This document shows positions 1 to 9,867 of a DNA stretch of 64,000 bases, one piece after another (the first letter of the stretch is position 1; each line of letters begins with the position of its first letter). The DNA is taken from assembly GCF_018129405.1 (NCBI RefSeq), contig NZ_JAFCLP010000001.1, positions 558,001-622,000 of the forward strand, read 5' to 3'. Position numbers and translations under genes: made by a program. The notes beneath the pieces were generated by a model that was given only the letters and a program-made list of their open reading frames with translations, was not told the DNA's origin and did no database searches. This stretch comes from Bradyrhizobium iriomotense. GTDB taxonomy: Bacteria > Pseudomonadota > Alphaproteobacteria > Rhizobiales > Xanthobacteraceae.

Positions 1-2
1 CC

Positions 3-524
3 GTCGTCAATCACAAGGCGGTGCTCTACGTTCTGAGCCCGCCGATGGATCAGCAGAAGGCGACGGCCTATTCAGCAGCCGCCTTGCAGATCGTGGACGA
101 GATGTTCGACGCGGGCGCCATCGCTGCGAAAGGCGAAAGCGCCGGCGTCGCCCACGGCGTTGCGCGGTGGCGCAGCCTCGCAGATCAGGCGCGCACGGGC
201 GCAAAGACCGGCCAGGGCATCGGCATCACGCTCGCCCTCGCCAAAGCGTGTCGTCTTGCCTTCGCCAAGCGCCCGCTCGGCGGCGATCACTACTACGAGA
301 CCGTCGGCTATCACCTCGTCGGCCTGCCCGAGGTCTATGTCGCGAAATCGCGCGGCAATGAATGGTCCGCGGTGATGCTGATGGAGGAGATCGCCAACGC
401 CATGGCCGAGCACGGCATCGAGGCGACGCTGCGCGACCGCAAGCTCACGCTCTCGCGCGAGCAGGACTACGCCGAGGACGACTTCAAGTTCAACCCGTAC
501 GGGATCGTCCGGATCGAGGCGTGA
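3..524 (+). CDS. Unrecognised protein, 5'-truncated by the window edge
   Basis: The reading frame is open from base 3 with no stop, so the gene probably begins before the window. A GTG at base 21 could serve as a start, but the AAGG before it is only 2 bases away. The visible part is about 173 residues, soluble, with no signal peptide or membrane segment. It contains a Gly-rich central stretch (TGQGIGITLALAKACRLAF) and an acidic C-terminus ending in GIVRIEA. I do not recognise the family. The minus-strand methyltransferase gene converges on it 20 bases downstream. Confidence 0.65.
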   Translation, partial: VVNHKAVLYVLSPPMDQQKATAYSAAALQIVDEMFDAGAIAAKGESAGVAHGVARWRSLADQARTGAKTGQGIGITLALAKACRLAFAKRPLGGDHYYETVGYHLVGLPEVYVAKSRGNEWSAVMLMEEIANAMAEHGIEATLRDRKLTLSREQDYAEDDFKFNPYGIVRIEA

Positions 525-544
525 GTGCGAGGGCGGCGTTCTAG

Positions 545-1327
545 CTAGTCCTTGCGCGCGACGCATTCGCACCTGCATCGGAAATAGACCGCGTCCGGAT
601 CGCGTCCCCAGGCCTCCCATCCGGCAAGCGCAGCCTGAATCTCATCGTCCGTCGCGAGCCCCTTGCCCACGAGTTGCGGCCTAAGCCCGAGCAGGCTCCG
701 CCGCGCATCGGCGACAGCCTCGCTGCGGCTCTCCGCATCGGCACTGTGGTTGACGTAGCTGGCGCCCGTCCAGACCGGCGTAAAGCCGTGGGCACGGAGA
801 ATGGAGCTCTGCCGCCGGCCGAAGCGTAGCGCCTGCGCATCATCGTGCTCATACCAGCGCTGCCAGAGATCGAGCGCGAGGCGCACGCCGTCGATCTCAG
901 GGTGAAGAACATTGCCGCCGACATCGGCATCGCGGGTTGCGACGAGGCCACCCGGCTTCAGCACGCGTCGCGCTTCTGCCAGCGTTCGCGCCAGCACCGC
1001 CTGGCTTTGATGGTACAGCACCGCGTGAAAGAAAACGGCATCGAACGTTCCATCCTCGAACGGAAGCGCGGTCATATCGGCTTCGACGAAGGTCACGTTG
1101 GCAAGGCCAGCCTTCGCGGCAAGCTGATGGGCTGCGGCGATGGCCTTGGGCTCGATATCGACGCCGACGGCGTTTCCGACAATGCCTGCGAGCGCTGCGG
1201 TGATGGTCCCGGGTCCGCAACCGGCGTCGAGCAGGATCATGTCCGAGGTCAGGAACGGGACAAGAAAAGCGGCGCAATCGCCGCCGCGCTTCTGCTGAAA
1301 CGCCACGATGGAGCTGTCGTGCCGCAT
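545..1327 (-). CDS. SAM-dependent class I methyltransferase
   Basis: This 260-residue protein has the class I (UbiE/Methyltransf_11-type) Rossmann fold. Motif I is DAGCGPG at residues 34-40, the acidic end of beta-2 is VDIEP, then come EADMTALPF and the post-motif KPGG. The substrate cannot be read from the sequence. I chose the ATG at 1327 because GAGG lies 9 bases upstream; the ATG three codons earlier directly abuts that GAGG. It is last in a minus-strand series after the MMPL transporter, with 75 bases and a 9-bp hairpin between them, so it may or may not share that transcript. A hopanoid or lipid substrate is possible only by proximity. Confidence 0.85.
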   Translation of the reverse strand: MRHDSSIVAFQQKRGGDCAAFLVPFLTSDMILLDAGCGPGTITAALAGIVGNAVGVDIEPKAIAAAHQLAAKAGLANVTFVEADMTALPFEDGTFDAVFFHAVLYHQSQAVLARTLAEARRVLKPGGLVATRDADVGGNVLHPEIDGVRLALDLWQRWYEHDDAQALRFGRRQSSILRAHGFTPVWTGASYVNHSADAESRSEAVADARRSLLGLRPQLVGKGLATDDEIQAALAGWEAWGRDPDAVYFRCRCECVARKD

Positions 1328-1352
1328 TGGCTGCATCCTCGGCCGGAACTCC

Positions 1353-1375
1353 GGCGCAGTCGTTCAGACTGCGCC
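1353..1375 (-). terminator. 9-bp hairpin downstream of the MMPL transporter gene
   Basis: Perfect inverted repeat GGCGCAGTC / GACTGCGCC with a 5-base loop, 27 bases past the transporter stop on the minus strand. It lacks a T-run, so it is either a weak terminator or an RNA-stabilising stem between the transporter and methyltransferase genes. Confidence 0.35.
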
Positions 1376-1402
1376 GATTCCATGTCCGACTGATGAAGCC
1401 GC

Positions 1403-3769
1403 TCAGATCGCCGGCTTGTCCGTGCCCTGCAGCTTGCCGTGCAGGTTGATCAGCCACATCGCCGTCGGCCTGAGGATGAAGAGGTCGGCGACGAGCGCCA
1501 TGACCATCGAGAAGGCGCTGAGCCAGCCGAACAGCCGCAGCGACGGCAGGTCGGAGAACACGGTGACGACGAGGCCGCAGGCCAGCACCACCGTGGTCAG
1601 GATCAGCGCAGGTCCGACCAGCACGGTCGCCCGCTCCACCGCGAGCGCCGAGCCGACGCCCGGCTTGCTCTCGAGCCTCAGGCGATTGAGGAAGTGGATG
1701 GTGGCGCTGAGCCCTAAGCCGAACGAGACTGTGAGCGCGACGACGCTGGCGAATTGCAGCCCCTCGCCCATCGCCCACAGCACCGTGCCCGACATCACCA
1801 CCGGGAAGATGCCCGGCAGGATGCAGGCGAACATCACGACCCAGGAACGGAAGGCAAGGCCGATGAAGATCGCGACCAGCGCGAATTCGACGGTGAGGCC
1901 GCGGTTCAGCTTCTCGATCATGCTGGCCGAGTTGCGCGCCGCAATGGCGGCAAGACCGGTCACCGCGATCTCGTAGCCAGGATGCTTCTTGCGGACGGCG
2001 CCAAGCTCGGAATCGAGCTTGTCGACGATCGGCAGGAGCTGGCTGGAATCCTTGTCCGGCACGCGGCCGGCGACCACGACGGCATCCTGCTCGGCGTCGA
2101 TGAAACGCCGCACCAGATGCTCGGGGATGACGCTGACATATTCCTTCAGCGTCGCGACGTCGGCGCTGCCGGCCTTTTCCGCGAGCCAGCGGCGCAGGGT
2201 CTCGAGCGACCAGACGTTGCCGACGCCGGCCGCCTTCTCCACCGTCGCGTGCACGTCAGCGATGGTCTGCAGCGTCTCCGGCGAATACAGCGATTCACCC
2301 TTGGGGAACGCGATCAGCACGTTGACGGGGTTGGCACCGGTGAGCTTGGCGTCGAGCCGGTCGCTGGCGGCGACCGCCTGGCGTTTGTCCGGCACCTGGT
2401 CGGCGAGCCGGTAGCGCGGCTCCAGATTGGCGTAGATGACGCCGAGGCCGCCGACGAACAGCACCGCGATCAGGCTGAACAGGCCGGGCCGGCCCACCAT
2501 GCGCACCGCGATCCAGTAGCAGAAATTGCGCAGCGCCTGGACGCCGGCATCGGCGCCCTGGAACTTGACCGCAAAAACCTTCTCGTTGCGCACGAACAGC
2601 ACGCCGAACACGGGCACCAGCGACAGCACCGCGACCAGCGCGATGATGGTGGCGGCCAGCCCCGCCTCGCCGAACTTGCGGATCAGGTCGGAGTCGGAGA
2701 ATTGCAGCGCGATAAAGGAAATGCCGGCGGTGCCGTGCGTCAGCACGCAGGCCGGGCCCACCACCAGCACCGCGTTCTTGAACGCGGTGAACTTGTCCTG
2801 CCCGGCGATCAGCCGGTCGCGCGCGGCGAAGGTCAGCTGCATCGAGTCCGAGAAGCTGATGACCATGATGAGCGGCGTCATCACGTTCAGGAACATGTTG
2901 AGGTTGAAATTGGCCCAGCCGAGCGCGCCGAGCGCCAGCAGGATCGCGATCATCGGCGGGAACGCCGCCGCGATCATGAAGGAGATCTTGCGGAAGAAGA
3001 TGATGGCGATGATGCAGCCGGCGAGAATGCCGAGGATGTTGTAGGTGAGCCCGTCGCGCTCGACCGCGTTGCGGATCTCGAGCTGCATCACCGGCACGCC
3101 GGAGAGCTGCACGTTGAGCCCGGTGTCGCTGAGATCCTCCTTCATCAGCGCGCGGATGTCGCCGACGGTCTTGGTCAGCTTGCTGGAGGCGACCACTTCG
3201 GGATCGAGCGAGAGCACGATCAGCGCCAGCGTGCCGTCCTCCGACAGCAGCTTGCCGCGAATGATCTCGTTGTTCTTGACGGTCTCGATGAACTTGTCAT
3301 AGGCCGCGCCCTCGGGCAGCTCGGGCGGGAACAACGCTGCCGGCAGCTTGCCCGGCGCCGGTGCCTGGCGCGCCGAGAACAGCGAGACGAGGCCGCGCGT
3401 GCCTTCGACCAGCTGCATGTCGGTGACGAAATCACGCAGCTTCTCGAGGTTGTTGCGGGCCAGGAGGGTCTTCCCCTCGACCACCACGAGGACGTCGAAT
3501 TCCTCGGCCGGGAACTTCTTCGTCACCTCTTCATACTGCTTGAATTCGCGTGTGTCGGAACGGAACAGCTGCGACAGCGAATCGTCGATCTTGATCCGGT
3601 AGATGCCGAACACGGCGCCGACAATCAGGGCGAGCAGAACGATGCAGGAGACGATCGGGGCCCGGACGGCGACCAGCCCGAGCCGCTCCAGCCCGAAGGC
3701 GATGGAGGACGCAGGTCCCTGCTCGACCTTGTCGACATGAACCTCATTCTCGCGGTGCTTTTCGAGCAT
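1403..3769 (-). CDS. MMPL/RND-superfamily exporter, possibly HpnN-like
   Basis: This 788-residue membrane protein has the doubled RND plan. There is an N-terminal membrane helix near residue 30, a periplasmic loop of about 170 residues, a bundle of six helices, then a second helix-loop-bundle half. MMPL members move lipids or hydrophobic compounds by proton motive force; HpnN of this superfamily carries hopanoids to the outer membrane. The neighbour hpnP makes a hopanoid role attractive, but the N-terminal loop is not an obvious HpnN match, so no symbol is given. I chose the ATG at 3769, preceded by GGAAAAGG; an in-frame upstream start would add 24 low-quality residues. A 206-base gap separates it from eutC. 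Confidence 0.85.
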   Translation of the reverse strand: MLEKHRENEVHVDKVEQGPASSIAFGLERLGLVAVRAPIVSCIVLLALIVGAVFGIYRIKIDDSLSQLFRSDTREFKQYEEVTKKFPAEEFDVLVVVEGKTLLARNNLEKLRDFVTDMQLVEGTRGLVSLFSARQAPAPGKLPAALFPPELPEGAAYDKFIETVKNNEIIRGKLLSEDGTLALIVLSLDPEVVASSKLTKTVGDIRALMKEDLSDTGLNVQLSGVPVMQLEIRNAVERDGLTYNILGILAGCIIAIIFFRKISFMIAAAFPPMIAILLALGALGWANFNLNMFLNVMTPLIMVISFSDSMQLTFAARDRLIAGQDKFTAFKNAVLVVGPACVLTHGTAGISFIALQFSDSDLIRKFGEAGLAATIIALVAVLSLVPVFGVLFVRNEKVFAVKFQGADAGVQALRNFCYWIAVRMVGRPGLFSLIAVLFVGGLGVIYANLEPRYRLADQVPDKRQAVAASDRLDAKLTGANPVNVLIAFPKGESLYSPETLQTIADVHATVEKAAGVGNVWSLETLRRWLAEKAGSADVATLKEYVSVIPEHLVRRFIDAEQDAVVVAGRVPDKDSSQLLPIVDKLDSELGAVRKKHPGYEIAVTGLAAIAARNSASMIEKLNRGLTVEFALVAIFIGLAFRSWVVMFACILPGIFPVVMSGTVLWAMGEGLQFASVVALTVSFGLGLSATIHFLNRLRLESKPGVGSALAVERATVLVGPALILTTVVLACGLVVTVFSDLPSLRLFGWLSAFSMVMALVADLFILRPTAMWLINLHGKLQGTDKPAI

Positions 3770-3975
3770 GCCTTTTCCAGTTCCTAAATCGGCTCGGTCT
3801 TGTGAGCTTATTGCGCCCCGCGAACGGCTTGAAAACGCCATACCAATGGGAGGCTTGTCCCTTGAAAACGCGCGGAAAATCGCCGGCAGCGGTTTAGCAG
3901 GTCAAAAGGCCTTTTCGCAAGCAGGCGAAGTGTGGCCGAATCGATCAAGATACGGCGATTTTGCCGGAATGCCCG

Positions 3976-4761
3976 TCATTCGGGCAGAGCTGTGCCAATT
4001 CGGCGCGGCGCCCGGTCAGCGCTCTCGTCCTTCAGCGCCACGCCGGTGACCTCCCGGGCCAGGCCCTCGCGGATGAGCCAGGCGATCTTGAAGGCGGCCT
4101 CGCCATGGCTCAACCCAGCCTTGTGGATGTTCGACACGCAATTTCGCTCGGCATCGGTGCGGCCCGGCTTCGGCGAGAAGGTGAGATAGGCGCCGAGACT
4201 GTCGGGCGCGGACAGGCCGGGCCGTTCACCGATCAGCATCACGACCATGCGCGCGCCGAGAATCGCGCCGATCTCGTCGCCGAGCGCGACGCGGGCGCCT
4301 GAGGCAACGACGACATGGCCGAGCGCGACAGCATCGCCCTCCGCGAGCAGCGGCAGCAGGCGCGCCACCAGCGCCACCGCATGGGCGTGGACCGCCGCCG
4401 CCGACAGGCCGTCGCCAATCACGAGCGCGAGCTGACATGGCCCGGTGATGCCTCGCGCGAGAGCTTCGGCGGAACCTGGATCGAGCTGCCGTCCGAGATC
4501 GGGCCGCCGCAGATAGTCCCTGCGATCGATCGCCTGGCTCCTCGCCTCGCTGACGTCGAGACCGAGCGCGCCGAGATCGGCGACCAGGCCCGGCGCATCG
4601 AAGGCCGCATGCACCGCATCGCGGGCACGGGCATGGTCCAGCGTGAAATCGAGCAGCGCTCGCGTCGGCACGCTCGCGCCGCTGCGCCCGAGCGCGACGC
4701 GCGCGGGCGTGAACGACCTGAGGTCAATGGTCGGGCGAGCCGGAACGGATTTGTCGCTCAT
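3976..4761 (-). CDS. eutC: Ethanolamine ammonia-lyase light chain
   Basis: This 261-residue protein is the small subunit of the adenosylcobalamin-dependent lyase that converts ethanolamine to acetaldehyde and ammonia. Family hallmarks are [18 protein letters not shown] in the centre and [19 protein letters not shown] near the C-terminus. The length fits EutC, usually 260-300 residues. Its ATG overlaps the stop of the preceding hpnP gene as ATGA, so translation is probably coupled. The large-subunit gene eutB is not adjacent but lies on the far side of hpnP. No carboxysome-like eut shell genes are present, so this is a stand-alone lyase. Confidence 0.93.
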   Translation of the reverse strand: MSDKSVPARPTIDLRSFTPARVALGRSGASVPTRALLDFTLDHARARDAVHAAFDAPGLVADLGALGLDVSEARSQAIDRRDYLRRPDLGRQLDPGSAEALARGITGPCQLALVIGDGLSAAAVHAHAVALVARLLPLLAEGDAVALGHVVVASGARVALGDEIGAILGARMVVMLIGERPGLSAPDSLGAYLTFSPKPGRTDAERNCVSNIHKAGLSHGEAAFKIAWLIREGLAREVTGVALKDESADRAPRRIGTALPE

Positions 4762-6344
4762 TCGGCGGGAACGGCGGCCTCGCGCAGCCGGATCGAATAG
4801 TTCGAGGCGTTCTGCTTGCCGCTGGAGGCCGCGCGCGCGAAGGTGATGAGGTGATGCGCGATCGTGGCGCAGCCGATCAAGCCTTCGAGATCGCCGCGCT
4901 TGATGCGTCCCAGCGCAAACCTCCAGAACACGCGCTTGTAGTCGCCGAGCACACCGACCTTCCAGAAGATGTTGCGCAGCATGATGAGGCCGCGCCTGAT
5001 ATTGGGCCAGGTCTTCATCTCGTCCGGCACCGGCATCTTGAGACGGTGCACATAGACGTGGTCGCATTGATGCTGATAGCGCGCGTAGACCTTCTCGGGC
5101 GCGTAAGCGACCGCCATGGCGTGCTTCCAGGATGCGACGACCTCGTCATAGGGCAGCAGGAAGTCGACGTTGGAATCGCGCCCTTCGTCCTCGACCAGGC
5201 GGCCCTCGCGCTCCAGCCGGTCCCACAGCGGCGTCTTCGGCAGCGCCTGCAGCAGGTTGATGGTGAGCAGCGGAATCTGGGATTCCTCGACGAAGGCGAG
5301 CAGCGCCTCCGAGGTGTTCGGCTTGTCGGTGTCGAGCCCCATGATGATGCCGGACACCACCTCCATGCCGTAGGAGTTGATGGTGCGCACGCCTTCCAGG
5401 ATCGGGACCATCATGTTGTGGTCCTTGTGCATCGCCTTCAACGCGTCGGGATCTGGCGTCTCGATGCCGCAGAAGATGGTGATGAAAAAGGCCTCGCGCA
5501 TCTTCTCGAGAATCTCGGGCCGCTTGGCGATGTTGAGCGTCGCCTCGCAGGCGAGCCGCACCGCATAGCCGGTCTTCTTCTGCCATTCGATCAGGTGCGG
5601 CAGCAGATCCATCGCCGCCTTGCGGTTGCCGATGAAATTGTCGTCGACGAAATAGACCGTGTCGGTCATGCCGCATTCGCGCAGGCGGTCGAGCTCGGCG
5701 ATGATCTGCTCCGGCGTCTTGATGCGCGGATTGCGGCCGTAGAGGCCGGGGATGTCGCAGAACTCGCACTGATAGGGACAGCCGCTGGAATACTGGATGC
5801 TGCCGAGGAAGTATTTCTTCACGTCGGCAAGCTCGTAGGCCGGGATCGGGAATTCCGTCATCGGCACCCGGTCCTTGGTGGTGAGGACCACCTGTTCGTC
5901 AGGACGCGAGGTGTCGCGCGACAGGATCTCGATCAGCTGGTTGGTGGCATCGCCGAGCTCGCCGACATGGAGATAGTCGAACGACGGATAATAATCCGGG
6001 CAGGCGCTGACGGAAGGACCGCCGAGCGCGACCGGCAGATCGAACTCATGGGCGCGGCGGCAGATGTCGTTCATCTGCTGGCGCTGGATGTGCATGCCGC
6101 TGACGAAGACGGCTTCCGCCCATTCGAACTCCTCCCTGGTCGTGCGGCGGAGGTTCTCGTCGACGAATTTGACCTGCCAGTCTTTCGGCAGGTAGGCGGA
6201 GATCAGCAGCAGGCCCTGCGGCGGCATGAAGGCGCGGACGCCGTCGGTCAGGGGATAGGAATGCTCGAACGTACCGAACGAGGACGTGTAGCGCGGAAAT
6301 ACGCAGAGAATCCGCCGGGACGTACCGTTGTTTTCAGCTCGCAT
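4758..6344 (-). CDS. hpnP: Hopanoid C-2 methylase (B12-binding radical SAM)
   Basis: This 528-residue protein has an N-terminal cobalamin-binding-like domain (about residues 10-145) followed by a radical SAM core with CxxxCxxC at C189, C193 and C196 for the [4Fe-4S] cluster. Length and sequence match HpnP, which methylates C-2 of hopanoids to give 2-methylhopanoids in the cell envelope. The ATG is preceded by GGGGGAG 5 bases away. It lies between eutB (155 bases upstream) and eutC (ATGA overlap downstream), an arrangement suggesting shared dependence on cobalamin. A related B12 radical SAM enzyme with another substrate cannot be excluded from sequence alone. Confidence 0.88.
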   Translation of the reverse strand: MRAENNGTSRRILCVFPRYTSSFGTFEHSYPLTDGVRAFMPPQGLLLISAYLPKDWQVKFVDENLRRTTREEFEWAEAVFVSGMHIQRQQMNDICRRAHEFDLPVALGGPSVSACPDYYPSFDYLHVGELGDATNQLIEILSRDTSRPDEQVVLTTKDRVPMTEFPIPAYELADVKKYFLGSIQYSSGCPYQCEFCDIPGLYGRNPRIKTPEQIIAELDRLRECGMTDTVYFVDDNFIGNRKAAMDLLPHLIEWQKKTGYAVRLACEATLNIAKRPEILEKMREAFFITIFCGIETPDPDALKAMHKDHNMMVPILEGVRTINSYGMEVVSGIIMGLDTDKPNTSEALLAFVEESQIPLLTINLLQALPKTPLWDRLEREGRLVEDEGRDSNVDFLLPYDEVVASWKHAMAVAYAPEKVYARYQHQCDHVYVHRLKMPVPDEMKTWPNIRRGLIMLRNIFWKVGVLGDYKRVFWRFALGRIKRGDLEGLIGCATIAHHLITFARAASSGKQNASNYSIRLREAAVPAE

Positions 6345-6398
6345 CTAAGCTCCCCCGCCACGCTAGACCTGGTTGCGGAAATTGCCAGCCAGACGCAT

Positions 6399-6427
6399 AG
6401 CGTAATGCCGTCGCCGGAATTTCTCAA
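6399..6427 (-). promoter_or_regulatory. Candidate sigma-70 promoter for hpnP-eutC
   Basis: On the minus strand TTGAGA is followed 17 bases later by TACGCT, about 55 bases before the hpnP ATG. The -35 box is a 5/6 match, but the -10 box is weak. If real, hpnP-eutC can be transcribed independently of eutB. I saw no GGAAC/CGTT pair for the general stress factor EcfG. Confidence 0.3.
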
Positions 6428-6499
6428 TATTGTGGCATGAGCATAATTCCGAAGGGGACCAATGGTTTCCCGGGGGGACCGCAGGCGACTCCGGCCGCG

Positions 6500-7882
6500 T
6501 CACGCGATCAGCCGCGAGGCGAAATCGGGCAGCAGCCCTGCATCGCCGGCCAGGCGGAAATCGGCGCCCGCGATGCCCGACTGCACCAGCCAGTCGTCGA
6601 ATTCCGGCGCGCGGCGCAAGGCGAAGACGTCGCGGACATAGAGCGCGTCGTGAAAAGACGTGGACTGGTAGTTCAGCATGACGTCGTCGGCGCCGGGCAC
6701 GCCCATGATAAAGGTGACGCCGGCAGCCGCAAGCAGCGTCAGCAGATTGTCCATGTCGTCCTGGTCCGCCTCGGCATGGTTGGTATAGCAGATGTCGATC
6801 CCTAGCGGCAGGCCGAGCAGCTTGCCGCAAAAATGATCCTCCAGCCCGGCGCGGATGATCTCCTTGCCGTCGTAGAGATATTCCGGGCCGATGAAGCCGA
6901 CCACGCTGTTAACCAGGAGCGGCGCAAAGGCGCGCGCGACCGCATAGGCGCGGGCCTCGCAGGTCTGCTGGTCGACGTCGTGATGGGCACCCGCCGACAG
7001 CGCGGAGCCTTGGCCCGTCTCGAAATACATCACGTTCTGCCCGACCGTGCCGCGCCTCTGCGACAGCCCGGCCGCCTGTCCCTCCTTCAGCAGCGCGAGG
7101 TCGATGCCAAAACTGCGGTTGGCGGCCTCGGTGCCCGCGACCGACTGGAAGACGAGATCGACCGGCACGCCCTGCCCGATCAGCGACAGCGTCGTCGTGA
7201 CATGGGTGAGCACGCAAGCTTGCGTCGGAATCTTCAGCCGCGCGATGATCTCGTCGAGCAGCCGCAGCAACTGGGCAATGACGGCCGGATCGTCGCTCGC
7301 CGGATTGATGCCGATGCAGGCATCGCCGGCCCCCAGCAGGATGCCGTCGAGGATCGAGGCGGTGATGCCCCTGGCGTCGTCGAACGGATGGTTCGGCTGC
7401 AGCCGCGTGCTCATCCGCCCCTTCAGGCCGATGGTGTTGCGGAAGGCGGTGGTGACCTCGCATTTCCGCGCCGCCAGGATCAGGTCCTGGTTGCGCATCA
7501 GTTTTGACACGGCCGCCGCCATCTCCGGGGTGATGCCGGGTGCCAGCTTGCGCAGGATGTCGGGCGTTGCAGCATCGGACAGCAACCAGTCGCGGAAAGC
7601 CCCGACGGTCAGCGATGCCACCGGCGCAAAGGCTCTTGCGTCATGGCTGTCGATGACGAGGCGGGTGACCTCGTCGGTCTCATAGGGAATGACGGCTTCC
7701 TGCAGGAACTGCCCGAGCGGCACATCCGCCAGCGCCATCCGCGCCGCGATCATCTGCTCGGAGCTGGCAGCGGCAATTCCGGCCAGCCGGTCGCCGGAGC
7801 GCGGCGGGGTCGCCTTGGCGAGCAGGTCGCGCAGATCGGGGAAAGTGTAGGCCGTGGCGTCGATGGTGTGGCGGTAGACCAA
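6500..7882 (-). CDS. eutB: Ethanolamine ammonia-lyase heavy chain
   Basis: This 460-residue TIM-barrel subunit is the catalytic partner of EutC. Family signatures include RHTIDATAYTFPDLRDLLAK and SGDRLAG near the N-terminus, GLKGRMSTRLQPNHP, and GIDICYTNHAEADQDDMDNL near the C-terminus. The start is taken as the TTG at 7882, because GGAGAGG lies 4 bases upstream and the product then begins (M)VYRHTI, as EutB proteins do; the next in-frame start upstream, also TTG, adds nine residues. It is first of the minus-strand block eutB-hpnP-eutC, with a 155-base gap before hpnP. I found no cobalamin-riboswitch-like sequence in its leader. Confidence 0.93.
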   Translation of the reverse strand: MVYRHTIDATAYTFPDLRDLLAKATPPRSGDRLAGIAAASSEQMIAARMALADVPLGQFLQEAVIPYETDEVTRLVIDSHDARAFAPVASLTVGAFRDWLLSDAATPDILRKLAPGITPEMAAAVSKLMRNQDLILAARKCEVTTAFRNTIGLKGRMSTRLQPNHPFDDARGITASILDGILLGAGDACIGINPASDDPAVIAQLLRLLDEIIARLKIPTQACVLTHVTTTLSLIGQGVPVDLVFQSVAGTEAANRSFGIDLALLKEGQAAGLSQRRGTVGQNVMYFETGQGSALSAGAHHDVDQQTCEARAYAVARAFAPLLVNSVVGFIGPEYLYDGKEIIRAGLEDHFCGKLLGLPLGIDICYTNHAEADQDDMDNLLTLLAAAGVTFIMGVPGADDVMLNYQSTSFHDALYVRDVFALRRAPEFDDWLVQSGIAGADFRLAGDAGLLPDFASRLIA

Positions 7883-8105
7883 GGGGCCTCTCCGGGGTTC
7901 GTCGGCCAACGGCCGACTCCAGGACTATCCTGAAACTATACGTTGGGATCAAGACGCTGAAATATCTTACTTTCTTTCGACCAAGGACGAAGGGAGCCAA
8001 GGGCCGCGTTAACGCAGCATCCATCTTCGTTTCGCATAGTTTTGCATCAATTCCGCACGACCCCGCTCACCGGCCGCTTCAGGCCATTCCGGGCCCCTGA
8101 ACACC

Positions 8106-9845
8106 ATGACATCCGACCGATCTGGGAATGCCGCCACCCTGGCAGGCCGCTTTACGCTTGCCACCAAGCTCTACGCGATCTTCGCGCTGTTTGCGCTGCT
8201 GACGGCGGCGATCGCGATGCTGTCCGACTACAACAGCCGCCGCAGCGCCGACCTGACCAGCGCGATCGAGACGGCGAATGCGGCCGCGCTGAACGTCGAG
8301 CGGGTCAACTCGCTGGTCTATGCGGTGGTGATGGAATCGCGCGGCGTCTACATGTCGACCGAGCCGGCGGTGGTGAAGAAATACGGCGAGGGCCTGCTCA
8401 AGTTCAACGCCCAGATCCTCGACGTCGTGAAGCGCTGGGAGACCATCGTCAAGGCCGACGATGCCGAGCAGTTCGCAACCTTCAAGAAGCGCATCGAGCA
8501 GTTCGTCGAGTTCCGCAGGGAGCTGGTGCGTCGCGGCGTCGAGATCAACGCGGCCGCGGGCCGCGAATGGGGCGACAACGACGCCAACCGCGCGGTGCGC
8601 TCGGCGCTGAACAAGGATCTCGAGGCGCTGTCCAAGGTCTATGCCGAGCGCGCCCGGCAGATCGCCCAGCAAACCGAGACCAACCGCACCCTGTCCTTCG
8701 TCCTGACCTGCCTCGGCGGCGTGGCGCTGACGCTGGTCGTGATCGGCATCGTCATCATCGCCCGTTCGATCGCCCGGCCGCTCGCCGCGATCACCGCGAC
8801 CATCAAGCAGGTCGCCGACGGCGCCGACAACGTCGTGGTGCCGCACTCCCACCGTGCCGATGAGATCGGCGCACTCGCCCGCGCGATCCAGGTGTTCCAG
8901 GACGCGATGGGACGCAACCGCAACCTCGCCTCCCAGGTCTCACAGGACTCCGCCGCGCGCGAGGCGCGAGCCCGCCATATCGAGCAATCCGTCGAGGCAT
9001 TCCGCGAGGCGATCGGCGCGATCATGCGCGGCCTCGGCGACAACGCCGCCGTCATGCGCGAGACTGCGCAGACCATCACCCGCGTCACCGCGGATGCGAG
9101 CAGCCGCGCCGGCACGGCGGCGAACGCCACCGAGCAGGCCTCGCACAACGTCACGGCGGTCGCGGGAGCGGCCGAGGAGCTGTCGGCCTCGGTCGAGGAG
9201 ATCGGCCGCCAGGTGCGGCAGAGCGCCGGCGCGGTCGAGCAGACCGGCCAGCGCACCGAGAAGTCGATCGCGGAGATCGAGAGCCTCGCCGCCGCCACCC
9301 AGCGCATCGACGGCGTGCTCAGCCTGATCCAGGCGATCGCCGAGCAGACCAATCTGCTCGCGCTCAACGCCACCAGCGAGGCCGCACGTGCCGGCGATGC
9401 CGGCCGCGGCTTTGCCGTCGTTGCCCACGAGGTCAAGGCGCTGGCGGGACAGACCGCGAAGGCGACCGCCGACATCAGCGAGAACGTCGCGATGATCCAG
9501 GCCTCCACCCGCAACGCGGTCGACGCCGTGCGCGAGATCGGCGGCGCGGTGCGGGAGATCAACGAGGTCACGTCGGCCATTGCCGGTGCCGTCGGCCAGC
9601 AGGACCAGGCCACGCGCGAGATCTCGTCCAACGCGCAATCAGCCGCGCAAGGCAACGAGACCCTCGTCGCCAACATCACCTCGCTGCGCGACGCCATCGG
9701 CGAGACCGACACGGCGGCTTCGTCCGTGCTGACGGCGGCGAGCAGCCTGACCGAGACCGCGGAGACGCTGTCGCGGGAGGTGGAGACGTTCTTCCAGAAC
9801 CTGCGCGCGGGGGCGGCGGACGGTCGTATCGCCAGGGCGGGATAG
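8106..9845 (+). CDS. Methyl-accepting chemotaxis protein
   Basis: This 579-residue receptor has a cytoplasmic start, a first membrane helix at about residues 20-42, a periplasmic four-helix-type sensor region to about 195, a second helix at about 200-222, a HAMP domain, and a long coiled-coil signalling domain. The hairpin tip that contacts CheA/CheW reads [20 protein letters not shown]. The usual isoleucine before EAARAG is serine here (codon AGC). No che genes are nearby, so it is a dispersed receptor. It is divergent from eutB, with about 220 bases between them. Confidence 0.93.
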   Translation: MTSDRSGNAATLAGRFTLATKLYAIFALFALLTAAIAMLSDYNSRRSADLTSAIETANAAALNVERVNSLVYAVVMESRGVYMSTEPAVVKKYGEGLLKFNAQILDVVKRWETIVKADDAEQFATFKKRIEQFVEFRRELVRRGVEINAAAGREWGDNDANRAVRSALNKDLEALSKVYAERARQIAQQTETNRTLSFVLTCLGGVALTLVVIGIVIIARSIARPLAAITATIKQVADGADNVVVPHSHRADEIGALARAIQVFQDAMGRNRNLASQVSQDSAAREARARHIEQSVEAFREAIGAIMRGLGDNAAVMRETAQTITRVTADASSRAGTAANATEQASHNVTAVAGAAEELSASVEEIGRQVRQSAGAVEQTGQRTEKSIAEIESLAAATQRIDGVLSLIQAIAEQTNLLALNATSEAARAGDAGRGFAVVAHEVKALAGQTAKATADISENVAMIQASTRNAVDAVREIGGAVREINEVTSAIAGAVGQQDQATREISSNAQSAAQGNETLVANITSLRDAIGETDTAASSVLTAASSLTETAETLSREVETFFQNLRAGAADGRIARAG

Positions 9846-9867
9846 CGGCGCCTCCACCGCTCCCAGG

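Noticed and set aside
1754-3787. 677-codon open frame antisense to the MMPL transporter gene
   Set aside because: Low-complexity Asp/Glu/Arg/His/Gln-rich translation, the usual antisense product of GC-rich codon bias, opposite a clear membrane protein.
4851-6440. 529-codon plus-strand frame over hpnP
   Set aside because: Antisense shadow of a recognised radical SAM gene; no ribosome site or motif.
6345-6499. EcfG general-stress promoter for hpnP
   Set aside because: No GGAAC followed by a properly spaced CGTT on the minus strand.
7883-8105. Possible cobalamin riboswitch ahead of eutB
   Set aside because: Neither strand contains the conserved B12-box core (GCCACTG-like), and the leader is short.
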